DNA from: Oscillospiraceae bacterium
GTDB taxonomy: Bacteria; Bacillota; Clostridia; UMGS1840
Length of the DNA stretch: 64,000 bases
Assembly (NCBI GenBank): GCA_015068645.1
Contig: SVKD01000012.1
Coordinates: 22,189-86,188, forward strand
Reading direction: 5' to 3'
Made by a program: the position numbers and the translations under genes. How positions within the stretch are numbered: the first letter of the stretch is position 1; each line of letters opens with the position of its first letter. Of the stretch, positions 8,165 to 16,263 are shown piece by piece. Below the pieces are notes generated by a model. That model was given only the letters and a program-made list of their open reading frames with translations. It had not been told where the DNA came from and searched no databases.

Positions 8165-9415
8165 GTGGCGAAATTAACCGCACCCAAAGGAACCAAAGAC
8201 GTACTGCCCCAGGATAGTTACCGTTGGCAGTATGTGGAAAGCGTTTTAAAACAAATCTGTAACGATTTTAATTTTAAAGAAATCAGAACCCCCACCTTTG
8301 AGGCAACCGAAGTGTTTGCCCGTGGGGTAGGGGACACCACCGACGTGGTAACCAAAGAAATGTACACCTTTTTGGATAAGGGTGGCAGAAGCATTACCCT
8401 TCGTCCCGAAGGCACTGCAGGGGTAGCAAGAAGCTTTGTGGAAAACGGACTTTATGCAGGGGTTCTGCCCTTAAAACTGTTTTATCTGATTTCCTGCTTC
8501 CGTTATGAAAAGCCTCAGGCAGGCAGACTTCGTGAATTCCATCAGTTTGGGGTGGAAATGCTTGGCACCACCACTCCCAATTCCGATGCGGAAGCCATCA
8601 TTTTCGGTGCTGAAATTTTCAAGCGCTTAAACATCGGCAACATCACTTTAAACCTGAACAATATCGGTTGTAAGGAATGTCGCAAAGCTTATAACGAAAA
8701 ATTGAAAGCATTTTTGGAAGCTAAAAAAGATTCTTTATGCGAAACCTGTCAGGAACGATTAGGCAAGAATCCTATGCGAATCTTTGACTGTAAGTCGGAG
8801 GTATGCCAGTCCTTAATCAAGGATGCACCCACCATTTTTGACTGTGTGTGTGACGATTGCCGTGACCACTTCAACACCGTGACCGATATTTTAGATACTG
8901 TTGGTATCACCTACAAAATTGATAAAGGTATCGTTCGTGGTCTGGATTACTATTCCAAAACCGTGTTTGAATTTGTGTCCGATAACATTGGTGCACAGGG
9001 TACGGTGCTTGGCGGCGGCAGATATGACGGTCTGATTGCCGATTTAGGTGGTAACGATGCACCGGGTATCGGCTTTGCCATGGGCATTGAACGTCTGCTC
9101 CTTTTGGCAGAAGGTGCTATGGAGGTTTCCAAAGATACACCTGATGTGTTCCTAATTCCCATCGGTGATGCGGCAAAAAAACAGGTTTATCAGCTTGTTT
9201 ACTCCTTACGTGGACAAGGTATTTCTGCAGAATATGACTTAAATGCTCGTTCCGTGAAAGCGCAGATGAAATATGCCGACAAAATCGGCGCAAAATATAC
9301 TGTAGTCATCGGGGATGACGAAATTGCTCAGGGAAGCTATCCCGTGAAAAATATGTCAAACGGCGAAACCGTGAATGTGGCTCCCGATGAAATCGTAAAC
9401 GTAGTAAAAGCGTAA
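8165..9415 (+). CDS. hisS: Histidyl-tRNA synthetase
   Basis: 416 residues. Class II synthetase charging tRNA-His. Visible features: the N-terminal GTKDVLPQDS, motif 2 CFRYEKPQAGRLREFHQ, histidine-binding GLDYYSKTVFE, GGGRYDGLI and motif 3 GIGFAMGIERLL, then the anticodon-binding domain. Two GTG codons are in frame (8156 and 8165). AGAAAGG ends at 8155, which puts the second at the usual distance, and the protein then starts MAKLTAPKGTKD as in the family. aspS follows 29 bases downstream, the common Firmicute hisS-aspS pair. No T-box leader precedes it. Confidence 0.96.
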   Translation: MAKLTAPKGTKDVLPQDSYRWQYVESVLKQICNDFNFKEIRTPTFEATEVFARGVGDTTDVVTKEMYTFLDKGGRSITLRPEGTAGVARSFVENGLYAGVLPLKLFYLISCFRYEKPQAGRLREFHQFGVEMLGTTTPNSDAEAIIFGAEIFKRLNIGNITLNLNNIGCKECRKAYNEKLKAFLEAKKDSLCETCQERLGKNPMRIFDCKSEVCQSLIKDAPTIFDCVCDDCRDHFNTVTDILDTVGITYKIDKGIVRGLDYYSKTVFEFVSDNIGAQGTVLGGGRYDGLIADLGGNDAPGIGFAMGIERLLLLAEGAMEVSKDTPDVFLIPIGDAAKKQVYQLVYSLRGQGISAEYDLNARSVKAQMKYADKIGAKYTVVIGDDEIAQGSYPVKNMSNGETVNVAPDEIVNVVKA

Positions 9416-9444
9416 TGTAACCATACAGAAAGGATTGATTATAA

Positions 9445-11247
9445 ATGGCTGAAACCTTACAGGGCTTCAAACGCACCAACTATGCAAATGACTTTGATTC
9501 TTCCTCCATCGGGCAGAAAGTGTCAGTAGCAGGTTGGGTAAACAAACAAAGAGACATCGGTTCTCTGGTATTCATTGACCTTCGTGACAGAACCGGTCTT
9601 GTTCAGATTGTGTTCGATGAAACCATCAACGTGGAACTTTTAAATAAGGCAAAAGGTGTTCATAACGAATATGTGATTGCCGTAACCGGTACTGTTCGTC
9701 AGAGAAGCGGTGCGTTTAACAAAAACATCAAAACCGGGGAAATTGAAATTGTGGCAGAGGAATTAAGAGTCCTCTCCGTTTCCGAACCCACTCCCTTTGT
9801 TATCGCATCCGATGTGGAAGCAAACGACCAGATTAAATTAAAATACCGTTATCTGGATTTGCGCCGTCCCGAAATGCAGAAAAACATTATCATGCGTCAC
9901 AAAATCTCCAAAATTGCAAGAGATTACTATGATGAAAACGGTTTTTTAGAAATCGAAACACCCTATTTAACCAAATCCACTCCTGAAGGCGCAAGAGACT
10001 ATCTGGTGCCCAGCCGTGTGCATCCGGAAAAATTCTATGCACTGCCCCAGTCTCCTCAGCTTTACAAACAGCTTCTGATGTTATCCGGTTTTGACCGCTA
10101 CATTCAGATTGCAAGATGTTTCCGTGATGAAGACCTGCGTGCAGACCGTCAGCCTGAATTTACTCAGATTGACTTGGAAATGTCTTTCGTGGAAATGGAT
10201 GACGTTATCGCTATGAACGAAGGCTTCTTAAAAAGAGTATTTAAAGAAGTTTTAGATATGGATATCCAGACTCCCTTTATGAGAATGGATTACAAAGAAG
10301 CGATGGAACGCTACGGTTCCGATAAGCCGGACAACCGTTTCGGTCTGGAATTGGTGGACTTGTCCGAAGAAGTGAAAGACGTGGAATTCACTGTATTCCA
10401 AAACGCTTTGCAAAACGGCGGAAGCGTAAAATGTATCAACGGGGAAGGTATGGGTGCAAAACTGTCCCGTAAAGAAATTGATGCATTGGGCGAACTGGTG
10501 AAAACCTACGGCGGTAAAGGTTTAGCTTATATCGTGGTAAACGAAGACGGCGTAAAATCTCCTATTGCTAAATTTATGACCGAAGAACAGTTGGCAAAAG
10601 TGATTGCAAAAGCCAATGCAAAAGCAGGCGACATTATTTTAATTGTTGCAGATAAAACCGACGTGGTTTACACTGTTTTAGGCAGCTTACGTTGTGACCT
10701 GGCGAAGAAATTTAATTTATATGACGAAAACTCCTTCTCTTTCCTGTGGGTAGTAAACTTCCCGCTCTTAGAGTTTGATGAAGAAGAAAATCGTTATGTG
10801 GCAAAACATCATCCCTTCACTGCTCCTATGGATGAAGATTTGGATAAATTAGAAACCGCACCCGGCGAAGTTCGTGCAAAAGCATACGATATCGTGTTAA
10901 ACGGTAACGAAATCGGCGGCGGCAGTATCCGTATTTTTGATACCAAATTGCAGGAAAAAATGTTTGGTGTGTTAGGCTTTTCTAAAGAAGCTGCTCAGGA
11001 ACGTTTCGGTTTCTTAATTGATGCGTTCCGTTTTGGACCTCCGCCCCACGGTGGTATGGCATACGGTTTGGACAGACTGTGTATGCTGATGGCTGGTTGC
11101 GATTCCATTCGTGATGTCATTGCATTCCCCAAAGTGCAGAATGCATCCGAACTGATGACCAACGCTCCCGACTTTGTGGATGACAAACAGTTAACCGACT
11201 TAAATATTACCTGTGTAAAACCCGAAAAAGAAGAAAACGAAGACTAG
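9445..11247 (+). CDS. aspS: Aspartyl-tRNA synthetase (bacterial type)
   Basis: 600 residues, the length of bacterial AspRS with the GAD insertion. N-terminal OB-fold (VAGWVNKQRDIGSLVFIDLRD), class II motif 2 FRDEDLRADRQPEFTQID, the GAD domain at about 290-400, and motif 3 GGMAYGLDRLCML. It attaches aspartate to tRNA-Asp, and possibly tRNA-Asn if the organism uses the transamidation route; the sequence read here does not decide that. Start ATG with AGAAAGGATTG upstream. It follows hisS, and a candidate 6S RNA gene lies 0.7 kb downstream. Confidence 0.97.
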   Translation: MAETLQGFKRTNYANDFDSSSIGQKVSVAGWVNKQRDIGSLVFIDLRDRTGLVQIVFDETINVELLNKAKGVHNEYVIAVTGTVRQRSGAFNKNIKTGEIEIVAEELRVLSVSEPTPFVIASDVEANDQIKLKYRYLDLRRPEMQKNIIMRHKISKIARDYYDENGFLEIETPYLTKSTPEGARDYLVPSRVHPEKFYALPQSPQLYKQLLMLSGFDRYIQIARCFRDEDLRADRQPEFTQIDLEMSFVEMDDVIAMNEGFLKRVFKEVLDMDIQTPFMRMDYKEAMERYGSDKPDNRFGLELVDLSEEVKDVEFTVFQNALQNGGSVKCINGEGMGAKLSRKEIDALGELVKTYGGKGLAYIVVNEDGVKSPIAKFMTEEQLAKVIAKANAKAGDIILIVADKTDVVYTVLGSLRCDLAKKFNLYDENSFSFLWVVNFPLLEFDEEENRYVAKHHPFTAPMDEDLDKLETAPGEVRAKAYDIVLNGNEIGGGSIRIFDTKLQEKMFGVLGFSKEAAQERFGFLIDAFRFGPPPHGGMAYGLDRLCMLMAGCDSIRDVIAFPKVQNASELMTNAPDFVDDKQLTDLNITCVKPEKEENED

Positions 11248-11258
11248 TGAAATATGAT

Positions 11259-11284
11259 GTTGCCTGAGTGATTCCTCGGGCAAC
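11259..11284 (+). other. Hairpin between aspS and the next gene
   Basis: GTTGCCTGAG and CTCGGGCAAC form a stem of ten pairs (one G-U) with a six-base loop. No T-tract follows, so it is probably an RNA-stability or processing element rather than a terminator. Confidence 0.5.
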
Positions 11285-11308
11285 CCATACATATTCGGAG
11301 AAAGAATT

Positions 11309-11809
11309 ATGTTAGATGCAATTAGAAATTCCATTCAAAGCTTCTTTGTGAATCTGCCTTTGCCTTTATGGTTAAAAGTAATGCTTGCTGCCATGATTCC
11401 TATGGTGGAGGCAAGGTATTCCATTTTGTTCTTTTTAAATAGCGGAATGCCCTATTGGGAGCTTTATGCACTGAGTGTTTTAGGAAATATGATTCCTGTT
11501 CCCTTTATTATTTATCTGTTCCGTCCCTTGCTTGGTTTCTTAAGAAGAACAAAGTTGTTTTGCAAACTTGCAACCAAGCTGGAAGAACGTACCCATAAAA
11601 AAGCGGCACAGTTGCAGAAATACTCCGCATGGGGATTGTTTTTCTTTGTGGCACTTCCGGTACCCGGCACCGGTGCTATCACCGGCTCTATGATTGCAGC
11701 GCTTTTGGATATGCGAGAAAAATATGCTCTGCCTGCAATTTTTGTGGGAACAATCGTTGCAACTTTTCTGACCTCCGGAGCAGCAAGTTTCCTGCAATGG
11801 ATTTTTTAG
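11309..11809 (+). CDS. Small multi-drug export family membrane protein
   Basis: 166 residues, mostly hydrophobic, with about four membrane segments. It matches the pattern of the putative small multidrug exporter family (PF06695): an early MIPMVEARYSI motif, PVPFIIYLF, then the characteristic LPVPGTGAITGSMIAALLDM. The substrate is not known and the family name rests on thin evidence. ATG start preceded by CGGAGAAAG. It lies 61 bases after aspS with a hairpin between and ends at a clear terminator, so it is probably the last gene of the lon-hisS-aspS transcript. Confidence 0.8.
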   Translation: MLDAIRNSIQSFFVNLPLPLWLKVMLAAMIPMVEARYSILFFLNSGMPYWELYALSVLGNMIPVPFIIYLFRPLLGFLRRTKLFCKLATKLEERTHKKAAQLQKYSAWGLFFFVALPVPGTGAITGSMIAALLDMREKYALPAIFVGTIVATFLTSGAASFLQWIF

Positions 11810-11819
11810 TAACTAAATC

Positions 11820-11854
11820 ATAAAAAACTGCAACATTTTGTTGCAGTTTTTTTG
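11820..11854 (+). terminator. Intrinsic terminator after the small exporter gene
   Basis: AAAAAACTGCAAC ATTTT GTTGCAGTTTTTTT: a perfect stem with a long T-tract. Confidence 0.9.
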
Positions 11855-11882
11855 TACCCAAAAAGGGAAAGAAAAAAAGTTG

Positions 11883-11911
11883 TGGACAAATACGGGAAAC
11901 TATGTTACAAT
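11883..11911 (+). promoter_or_regulatory. Strong promoter of the structured RNA gene
   Basis: TGGACA (11883-11888), 17-base spacer, TACAAT (11906-11911) preceded by TGT, an extended -10. The predicted start point (about 11918) coincides with the first base of the closing stem of the RNA. Confidence 0.75.
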
Positions 11912-11917
11912 GAATGT

Positions 11918-12137
11918 GCTACAACTTTTCAAATTGAAACAACACAATTTCATAACATCAATGCTTGAAGGGCACGCTATTACTAAAAAAGTATAAAAAG
12001 CGTATGCTCTTGTTTCGTCATACCTTCAAGCAGTTGATTGTGTTATGATTTGAAAAGTGTGTAGCAACCTTTGAAACGGAGCTGTGCGTTTTTTTGTGCG
12101 CGGCTTTCCGTTCTCGGTGGCTGCGCACTTTTTATTT
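11918..12137 (+). ncRNA. ssrS: Probable 6S RNA (long imperfect hairpin, promoter to terminator)
   Basis: The transcript predicted from the promoter begins with GCTACAACTTTTCAAAT (11918-11934), which pairs with ATTTGAAAAG...TGTAGC (12048-12065) as a closing stem. Inside, TGCTTGAAGG (11962-11971) pairs with CCTTCAAGCA (12023-12032). Between them the 3' segment 12037-12047 can pair either with CATAACA (11951-11957) or with AACACAAT (11941-11948), leaving a bulged, A-rich region on the 5' side. A long rod with a central bubble is the plan of 6S RNA, which binds sigma-A RNA polymerase. In B. subtilis a 6S gene also lies just downstream of aspS, as I recall it. Against this, the bubble is lopsided and I cannot align conserved bases. 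No protein frame fits. A terminator ends it at 12137. Confidence 0.5.
12096..12137 (+). terminator. Terminator of the structured RNA
   Basis: GTGCGCGGC (12096-12104) pairs over nine positions with GCTGCGCAC (12120-12128), followed by TTTTTATTT. The left arm can instead pair with GCTGTGC at about 12081-12087, so two exclusive folds are possible. Confidence 0.7.
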
Positions 12138-12233
12138 GTTAATTTATATGGCGTGAGGAGGTTTTTTATTTTCAGTCATCAGCAGATAGGTAACAGCCTT
12201 TCAAGCAAAATCAGTATGAGAAAGGAAAAAATT

Positions 12234-12887
12234 ATGAAACTTTTAAAACAATTTTTTTTAATCATCTTAACCGTTACCCTTTTGGGGAATATTACGGTAT
12301 CTGCCCAAAAAACATCTGAGGAACTTGCAGCAGAAGAATTGGTTTCTCTTTCTGTTTTAAAAGGGAATGAAGACGGCGATTTGATGTTGAATCAAACTGT
12401 TACCAGAGCGGAAATGGCAGTGATTATCTGTCGCCTTCTGGCATTGGAGGATACCGCAATCAAAAATGTTCCCGCTGTATCTTTGTTTTCCGATGTATCA
12501 GAAAATCACTGGGCGGCAGGTTATATTGATATAGTGAAAGCGTATAAAATCGTGAATGGTTATCCTGACGGAACATTTCGTCCTGAAGAGGAAGTTACCT
12601 ATGCAGAAGTAATCAAAATGTTAGTTGCTACCTGTGGATATCTTCCTAAAGCAGAACAGATGGGCGGCTATCCTATGGGCATGATTATGGTAGCTTCACA
12701 GAATGGAATCGCAAAAGGAGTTTCTTTTGCGCAGGACGAACAAGCAACCCGCGGGGAAGTAGCCCTTTTGGTGCAAAATACGCTGGACGTTCCTTTTTTG
12801 GTGCAAACGGGGTTCGGAGCATATGAGGAATACTTGGTGAATCCGGATATGACATTGAGAATTCAGCATTTTAAGATGCAACCGTAG
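12234..12887 (+). CDS. Small secreted SLH-domain protein
   Basis: 217 residues. Signal peptide MKLLKQFFLIILTVTLL...VSAQ, then nearly the whole mature protein is S-layer homology repeats: LKGNEDGDLMLNQTVTRAEMAV, FSDVSENHWAAGYIDIVKAYK, GYPDGTFRPEEEVTYAEVIKML, and a third, weaker one with DEQATRGEVALLV. There is no other domain, so it may be an S-layer accessory or wall-binding protein. An in-frame ATG exists further upstream, but GAAAGGA stands eight bases before the ATG at 12234 and the signal peptide starts there. Its 3' end overlaps the convergent M23 gene by 17 bases. No promoter of its own was seen; it may be read past the RNA terminator. Confidence 0.8.
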   Translation: MKLLKQFFLIILTVTLLGNITVSAQKTSEELAAEELVSLSVLKGNEDGDLMLNQTVTRAEMAVIICRLLALEDTAIKNVPAVSLFSDVSENHWAAGYIDIVKAYKIVNGYPDGTFRPEEEVTYAEVIKMLVATCGYLPKAEQMGGYPMGMIMVASQNGIAKGVSFAQDEQATRGEVALLVQNTLDVPFLVQTGFGAYEEYLVNPDMTLRIQHFKMQP

Positions 12888-13809
12888 TTTCTACCACCAC
12901 CGGTGCAGGGGGATTGGAAAGTAATTTTGAAATCTGATAGCAGTCAATCCAGATTTGGTTGTTGCCATCCTTTTGTACTTCGTTAAAAATCAGTTGTATT
13001 CCAAAATGCAGATGAGGCACCTGAATATTGTTCACGTTCTCTTTGAAACTGTAGCCGGTCTGACCAACATAGCCGATGGTTTGACCGGCTTTTACGGTAT
13101 GCCCTTCTGCTAAGTCTTTTGCAAAGGGGTGATTTTTTTGCAGGTGGGCGTAATAATAATACCGCATTCCGTCAAAGCTTCGGATGCCGATTCTCCAGCC
13201 GCCGTAGCGATTCCAGCCCATCACTTCTATCACACCGTCTTCCACAGCAGCAACGGGAACCCCTGTGGAGGTGAAAAAATCGTGTCCCTGATGCTTTCGC
13301 TGAAAGCCGTAACTGCGGCTGTTTCCAAAATCGTCGGAATCGGAATAGTATCCTTTCACGGGATGACGGATTAAAAGTCCGTATTTTAAAACGGGTTTTA
13401 CAGTTCCGTCTTCCTGCTTTTGTTCTGCCTCGTATTCACCAACCCAGCCGTTTAAAATGGCACCGTAGGCATTTAAGTAATAAGAGTATTGTTTAAGATT
13501 TGTGGGGGTATTGGTTTTTAAATATTCTGCAGCATTTGTTACATCTTTTTGGGTAACTTGTTTAAAATTGCCGCCGTTTTTGGCTGCAAGATAACTGAGC
13601 AACTTAATAAAGTCTACCCGTTCTTCTTCGTTGCGGCTTTGGATATCCAATTCAATTGCTTGATATAAAAGGGGAGAGGGAATTTGAAATTCCACCCACT
13701 TGATATAAGATGCATCGCTTTGCACGTGCAGTGTTTGAAACCAAAATTCACCCGACAGAATGCATACAAGCGCCATGCAAAACAGTGTCAATGAAAAACG
13801 AAGCTTCAC
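12871..13809 (-). CDS. Secreted or membrane-anchored M23 peptidase
   Basis: 312 residues, GTG start with AGGAGGTG seven bases before it. N-terminal membrane segment or signal (FSLTLFCMALVCILSG), a helical middle region of unknown type (about 40-170), then an M23 metallopeptidase domain with HQGHD (zinc His and Asp) and HLHFG (zinc His). It probably cuts peptide cross-links of peptidoglycan. The middle part, with KLLSYLAAKNGG and DVTNAAEYLK, resembles the region that precedes M23 domains in other Clostridial sporulation-associated peptidases, but I cannot name it. It converges on the SLH gene with a short overlap. Confidence 0.8.
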   Translation of the reverse strand: MKLRFSLTLFCMALVCILSGEFWFQTLHVQSDASYIKWVEFQIPSPLLYQAIELDIQSRNEEERVDFIKLLSYLAAKNGGNFKQVTQKDVTNAAEYLKTNTPTNLKQYSYYLNAYGAILNGWVGEYEAEQKQEDGTVKPVLKYGLLIRHPVKGYYSDSDDFGNSRSYGFQRKHQGHDFFTSTGVPVAAVEDGVIEVMGWNRYGGWRIGIRSFDGMRYYYYAHLQKNHPFAKDLAEGHTVKAGQTIGYVGQTGYSFKENVNNIQVPHLHFGIQLIFNEVQKDGNNQIWIDCYQISKLLSNPPAPVVVETTVAS

Positions 13810-13913
13810 GAAAGCACCTCCTATATATAATAGTATAATATATGAAATGCTATGTACGGAAAGAACATGGTTTTCTTACCGAAAAGAAAAAATTAAAAAA
13901 ATACAAAAAAAAC

Positions 13914-13941
13914 TTGACAAATGGAAAAATTGTGTTATAAT
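13914..13941 (+). promoter_or_regulatory. Promoter of the infC operon
   Basis: Perfect TTGACA (13914-13919), 16-base spacer and perfect TATAAT (13936-13941), preceded by TGT (extended -10). Confidence 0.9.
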
Positions 13942-13942
13942 A

Positions 13943-14068
13943 ACAAGGTAATTGATATAAGAAAGAAGAAGTTTCCGCTTCTCACCTTGGTCGAAAATGT
14001 TCGGCAGGTTATCGGATGCGCAGGTGTACTGTGTGTTTTGTGAGGGCGGATTTATCCGTCTTTTTTTG
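13943..14068 (+). promoter_or_regulatory. L20-type autoregulatory leader with terminator upstream of infC
   Basis: The leader carries the GCTTCTCACCTTGG stretch (13977-13990) typical of the Firmicute infC-rpmI-rplT leader. CAAGGT (13944-13949) can pair with ACCTTG (13984-13989), and AGAAG with CTTCT inside. It ends in a terminator, GGCGGAT TT ATCCGTC plus seven Ts (14044-14068). In B. subtilis, ribosomal protein L20 binds this leader and favours termination; the same control is likely here. Confidence 0.75.
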
Positions 14069-14113
14069 TGTCAAAAACAAAAACGAAAAAACAAAAGATA
14101 GGGGTGCTTTTCC

Positions 14114-14623
14114 ATTAGCGTGAAAGAATTACCAATCAATGAGGAAATCCGCGAAAAAGAAGTCAGAGTTATTGGTGCACAGGGCGATCAGTTGGGCGTA
14201 TTACCCATTAAGGATGCCATGGAAGCAGCAATCAAAGCAAACTTGGATTTGGTTATGATTTCTCCCAAGGCAGTTCCGCCGGTTTGCAAAATCATGGATT
14301 ACGGTAAATACCGTTTCGAACAGGCGAAGAAAGAAAAAGAAATCAAAAAGAATCAGAAGATTGTTACCGTGAAGGAAGTTCGTCTTTCCGTGAACATTGA
14401 TACCCACGATTTCAACACCAAATTAAATCAGGCAATCAAATTCTTAAAAGCCGGAGATAAGGTGAAAGTATCAGTTCGGTTCCGTGGCCGTGAAATGGCA
14501 CATACCAACTTAGGTGCAGATACCTTAAGAAGATTCGGTGAAGCGATTACTGAGGTTGGCACAGTTGATAAACCCGCAAAAATGGAAGGCAGAAGCATGG
14601 TTATGTTTTTAGGCCCCAAATAA
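14114..14623 (+). CDS. infC: Translation initiation factor IF-3, ATT start codon
   Basis: 170 residues, beginning M(ATT)[19 protein letters not shown] (14100-14106) stands seven bases before an ATT at 14114, while the GTG at 14120 would be 13 bases away. The non-standard ATT start is conserved for infC in many bacteria and lets IF-3 repress its own translation. N-domain with [14 protein letters not shown] and the C-domain with [14 protein letters not shown] and [13 protein letters not shown] are intact. IF-3 binds the 30S subunit and checks start codon and initiator tRNA. First gene of infC-rpmI-rplT. Confidence 0.93.
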   Translation: MSVKELPINEEIREKEVRVIGAQGDQLGVLPIKDAMEAAIKANLDLVMISPKAVPPVCKIMDYGKYRFEQAKKEKEIKKNQKIVTVKEVRLSVNIDTHDFNTKLNQAIKFLKAGDKVKVSVRFRGREMAHTNLGADTLRRFGEAITEVGTVDKPAKMEGRSMVMFLGPK

Positions 14624-14671
14624 GCCGTAATTTAGGTTTAGATTTTATATAATAAGAGAGGAGTAATTATC

Positions 14672-14869
14672 ATGCCTAAAATTAAGACACACAGAGGTGC
14701 CGCTAAAAGATTTTCTTTGACCAAAGGTGGCAAAGTGAAAAGAGCGAAAGCCGGCAGAAGACACATTTTAAACAAAAAATCCACTAAGAGAAAAAGACAC
14801 TTAAGAATGGGCGGCTATGCTTGTGAAGCAAATGCAGCAGTAATCAAAAAACTGATTCCTTACAAATAA
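14672..14869 (+). CDS. rpmI: Ribosomal protein L35
   Basis: 65 residues, normal length. Begins [32 protein letters not shown], the L35 signature, followed by [16 protein letters not shown] very basic 50S protein. ATG preceded by GAGAGGAG. Second gene of the infC operon, 48 bases after infC. Confidence 0.97.
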   Translation: MPKIKTHRGAAKRFSLTKGGKVKRAKAGRRHILNKKSTKRKRHLRMGGYACEANAAVIKKLIPYK

Positions 14870-14931
14870 GTTTTTTTGGAATCGTTTTTTCTAAGATTTG
14901 AAATTATAGAAGTTGGAGGATACTAAGAACT

Positions 14932-15285
14932 ATGGCAAGAATCAAAGGTGCTGTTGTCACCAGAAGAAGACATAAAAAAATCTTAAAATTAGCAAAAGGC
15001 TACAGAGGCGCAAAAAGCAGACTGTTCAGAACTGCAAATGAAGCAGTTATGAAATCTCTGGTTTATGCATACATCGGCAGAAAACAGAAAAAGAGAGAAT
15101 TCAGACAGTTGTGGATTGCAAGAATCAACGCTGCTGCAAGAATGAATGGTATCAGCTATTCCAGACTGATGAACGGTCTGAAAAAAGCAAACATCGAAAT
15201 CAACAGAAAGATGTTATCCGAAATTGCAATTGCAGATCCCGCAGGCTTCACCGCTTTAGTAGAAAAAGCAAAAGCTGCTCTGTAA
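14932..15285 (+). CDS. rplT: Ribosomal protein L20
   Basis: 117 residues, typical. Contains [53 protein letters not shown] and [14 protein letters not shown]. It binds 23S rRNA early in 50S assembly and is also the likely repressor of this operon through the leader upstream of infC. Last gene of the operon, followed by a terminator. Confidence 0.97.
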   Translation: MARIKGAVVTRRRHKKILKLAKGYRGAKSRLFRTANEAVMKSLVYAYIGRKQKKREFRQLWIARINAAARMNGISYSRLMNGLKKANIEINRKMLSEIAIADPAGFTALVEKAKAAL

Positions 15286-15295
15286 GATTGAGTTT

Positions 15296-15325
15296 AAAAA
15301 GCGACCGGCTTCCGGTCGCTTTTTG
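15296..15325 (+). terminator. Terminator of the infC operon
   Basis: AAAAAGCGACCGG CTT CCGGTCGCTTTTTG: perfect stem, A-tract and T-tract. Confidence 0.92.
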
Positions 15326-15440
15326 TATGTTTGTTCATTCGCCAAAGAGACAAATATTATTTGGAAAATATACCAAAAAAGGCGTAAAATGGCAGGTTTG
15401 AAAAAATTTGAAAAAAATTTAAAAAAATTTCAAAAAACAC

Positions 15441-15469
15441 TTGCAATTTGACAAACTATCTGCTATAAT
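15441..15469 (+). promoter_or_regulatory. Promoter of the S10 superoperon
   Basis: TTGCAA (15441-15446), 17-base spacer and TATAAT (15464-15469) with TGC before it. A better-looking TTGACA at 15448 is only ten bases from the -10, so it is probably not the -35 used. Confidence 0.75.
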
Positions 15470-15475
15470 ATCAAA

Positions 15476-15781
15476 GGTTATGTTATGCGATGAAGTGGAA
15501 GGTGGCTTCAAAACGGTATAAACCGGCTGTTTTGAAGGGAATTTCCACGGAGTATGTTTGGTTTGAAACCAGGCGGCTAAAAAACGGTAATTCATGATAA
15601 CGACTTGGTGTACTTACATCATTACCTTTTGATGCCCGAAAATTTTTATGAGCGCTATAAAAATCTTCGGGATATTTTATGGAATAGGTGTGAAACACGA
15701 GGGTGAGTGTTAGAAAAATGAACCGTGCAGCCGAAACAGAACACCGAAAAAATTTTGAATTATTTAGGAGGAAACACGGTT
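15476..15781 (+). promoter_or_regulatory. Long structured leader upstream of rpsJ
   Basis: About 300 nt without a convincing protein. Nested stems: GTGGAA (15495-15500) with TTCCAC (15543-15548), enclosing CTTCAAAAC (15506-15514) with GTTTTGAAG (15529-15537). Next comes TGGTTT GAAACCA (about 15558-15570). CCCGAA (15635-15640) with TTCGGG (15666-15671) encloses an A/T stem with a GAGCGCT loop. No terminator T-tract is seen. This is the position where E. coli has its L4-controlled S10 leader, but the structure is not one I recognise. Confidence 0.55.
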
Positions 15782-16096
15782 ATGGCAGCAATGAAAGAAA
15801 AAATCAGAATCAGATTGAAAGCGTATGATCACGTTATTTTAGATCAGTCCGCTGAAAAAGTAGTGGAAACCGCGAAAAGAACTGGCGCAGGAGTATCCGG
15901 CCCCATTCCGCTTCCCACCAAAAAAGAAATCGTTACTATCTTAAGAGCAGTACACAAGTACAAAGACTCCAGAGAACAGTTCGAAATGAGAACTCATAAG
16001 AGAATGATCGATATCTTAAACCCCACCGCGAAAACTGTTGATGCTCTGATGAAATTAGACCTGCCCGCAGGCGTTGAATTCGACATCAAACTGTAA
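15782..16096 (+). CDS. rpsJ: Ribosomal protein S10
   Basis: 104 residues: [59 protein letters not shown]. It belongs to the 30S head and, as NusE, joins antitermination complexes. AGGAGG ten bases before the ATG at 15782 decides the start over upstream in-frame codons. First gene of the S10-spc-alpha cluster. The 167 bases to rplC are unusually long and carry a hairpin. Confidence 0.96.
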   Translation: MAAMKEKIRIRLKAYDHVILDQSAEKVVETAKRTGAGVSGPIPLPTKKEIVTILRAVHKYKDSREQFEMRTHKRMIDILNPTAKTVDALMKLDLPAGVEFDIKL

Positions 16097-16128
16097 TCGA
16101 CTATTATTATACCATATATATAATAGTA

Positions 16129-16167
16129 TGCGAGTTTTCTCTTACCTGTGTCAAAGAGAATTCGCAT
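16129..16167 (+). other. Hairpin in the rpsJ-rplC spacer
   Basis: GCGAGTTTTCTCTT and AAGAGAATTCGC form an imperfect stem of about 12 pairs. A second small hairpin, CCTCA...TGAGG, follows near 16192-16210. There is no T-tract, so this is probably a processing or stability element in the rpsJ-rplC intergenic RNA. Confidence 0.5.
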
Positions 16168-16263
16168 GGGCAAAAAAAACGCCCACCTGATACCTCAAAA
16201 ACTTCTGAGGTACCAAGGTCATGTTGGGCAACCCCCAACCAATAACCATAGGAGGAAAACATT

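Noticed and set aside
9416..9444. T-box leaders for hisS or aspS
   Set aside because: The gaps before these genes (15 and 29 bases) are too short and lack the T-box motif.
14120..14122. GTG as the start of infC
   Set aside because: It is 13 bases from the Shine-Dalgarno site; ATT at 14114 is seven bases away and conserved for this gene.
15448..15469. TTGACA at 15448 as the -35 of the S10 promoter
   Set aside because: Only ten bases separate it from TATAAT; TTGCAA at 15441 gives a 17-base spacer.
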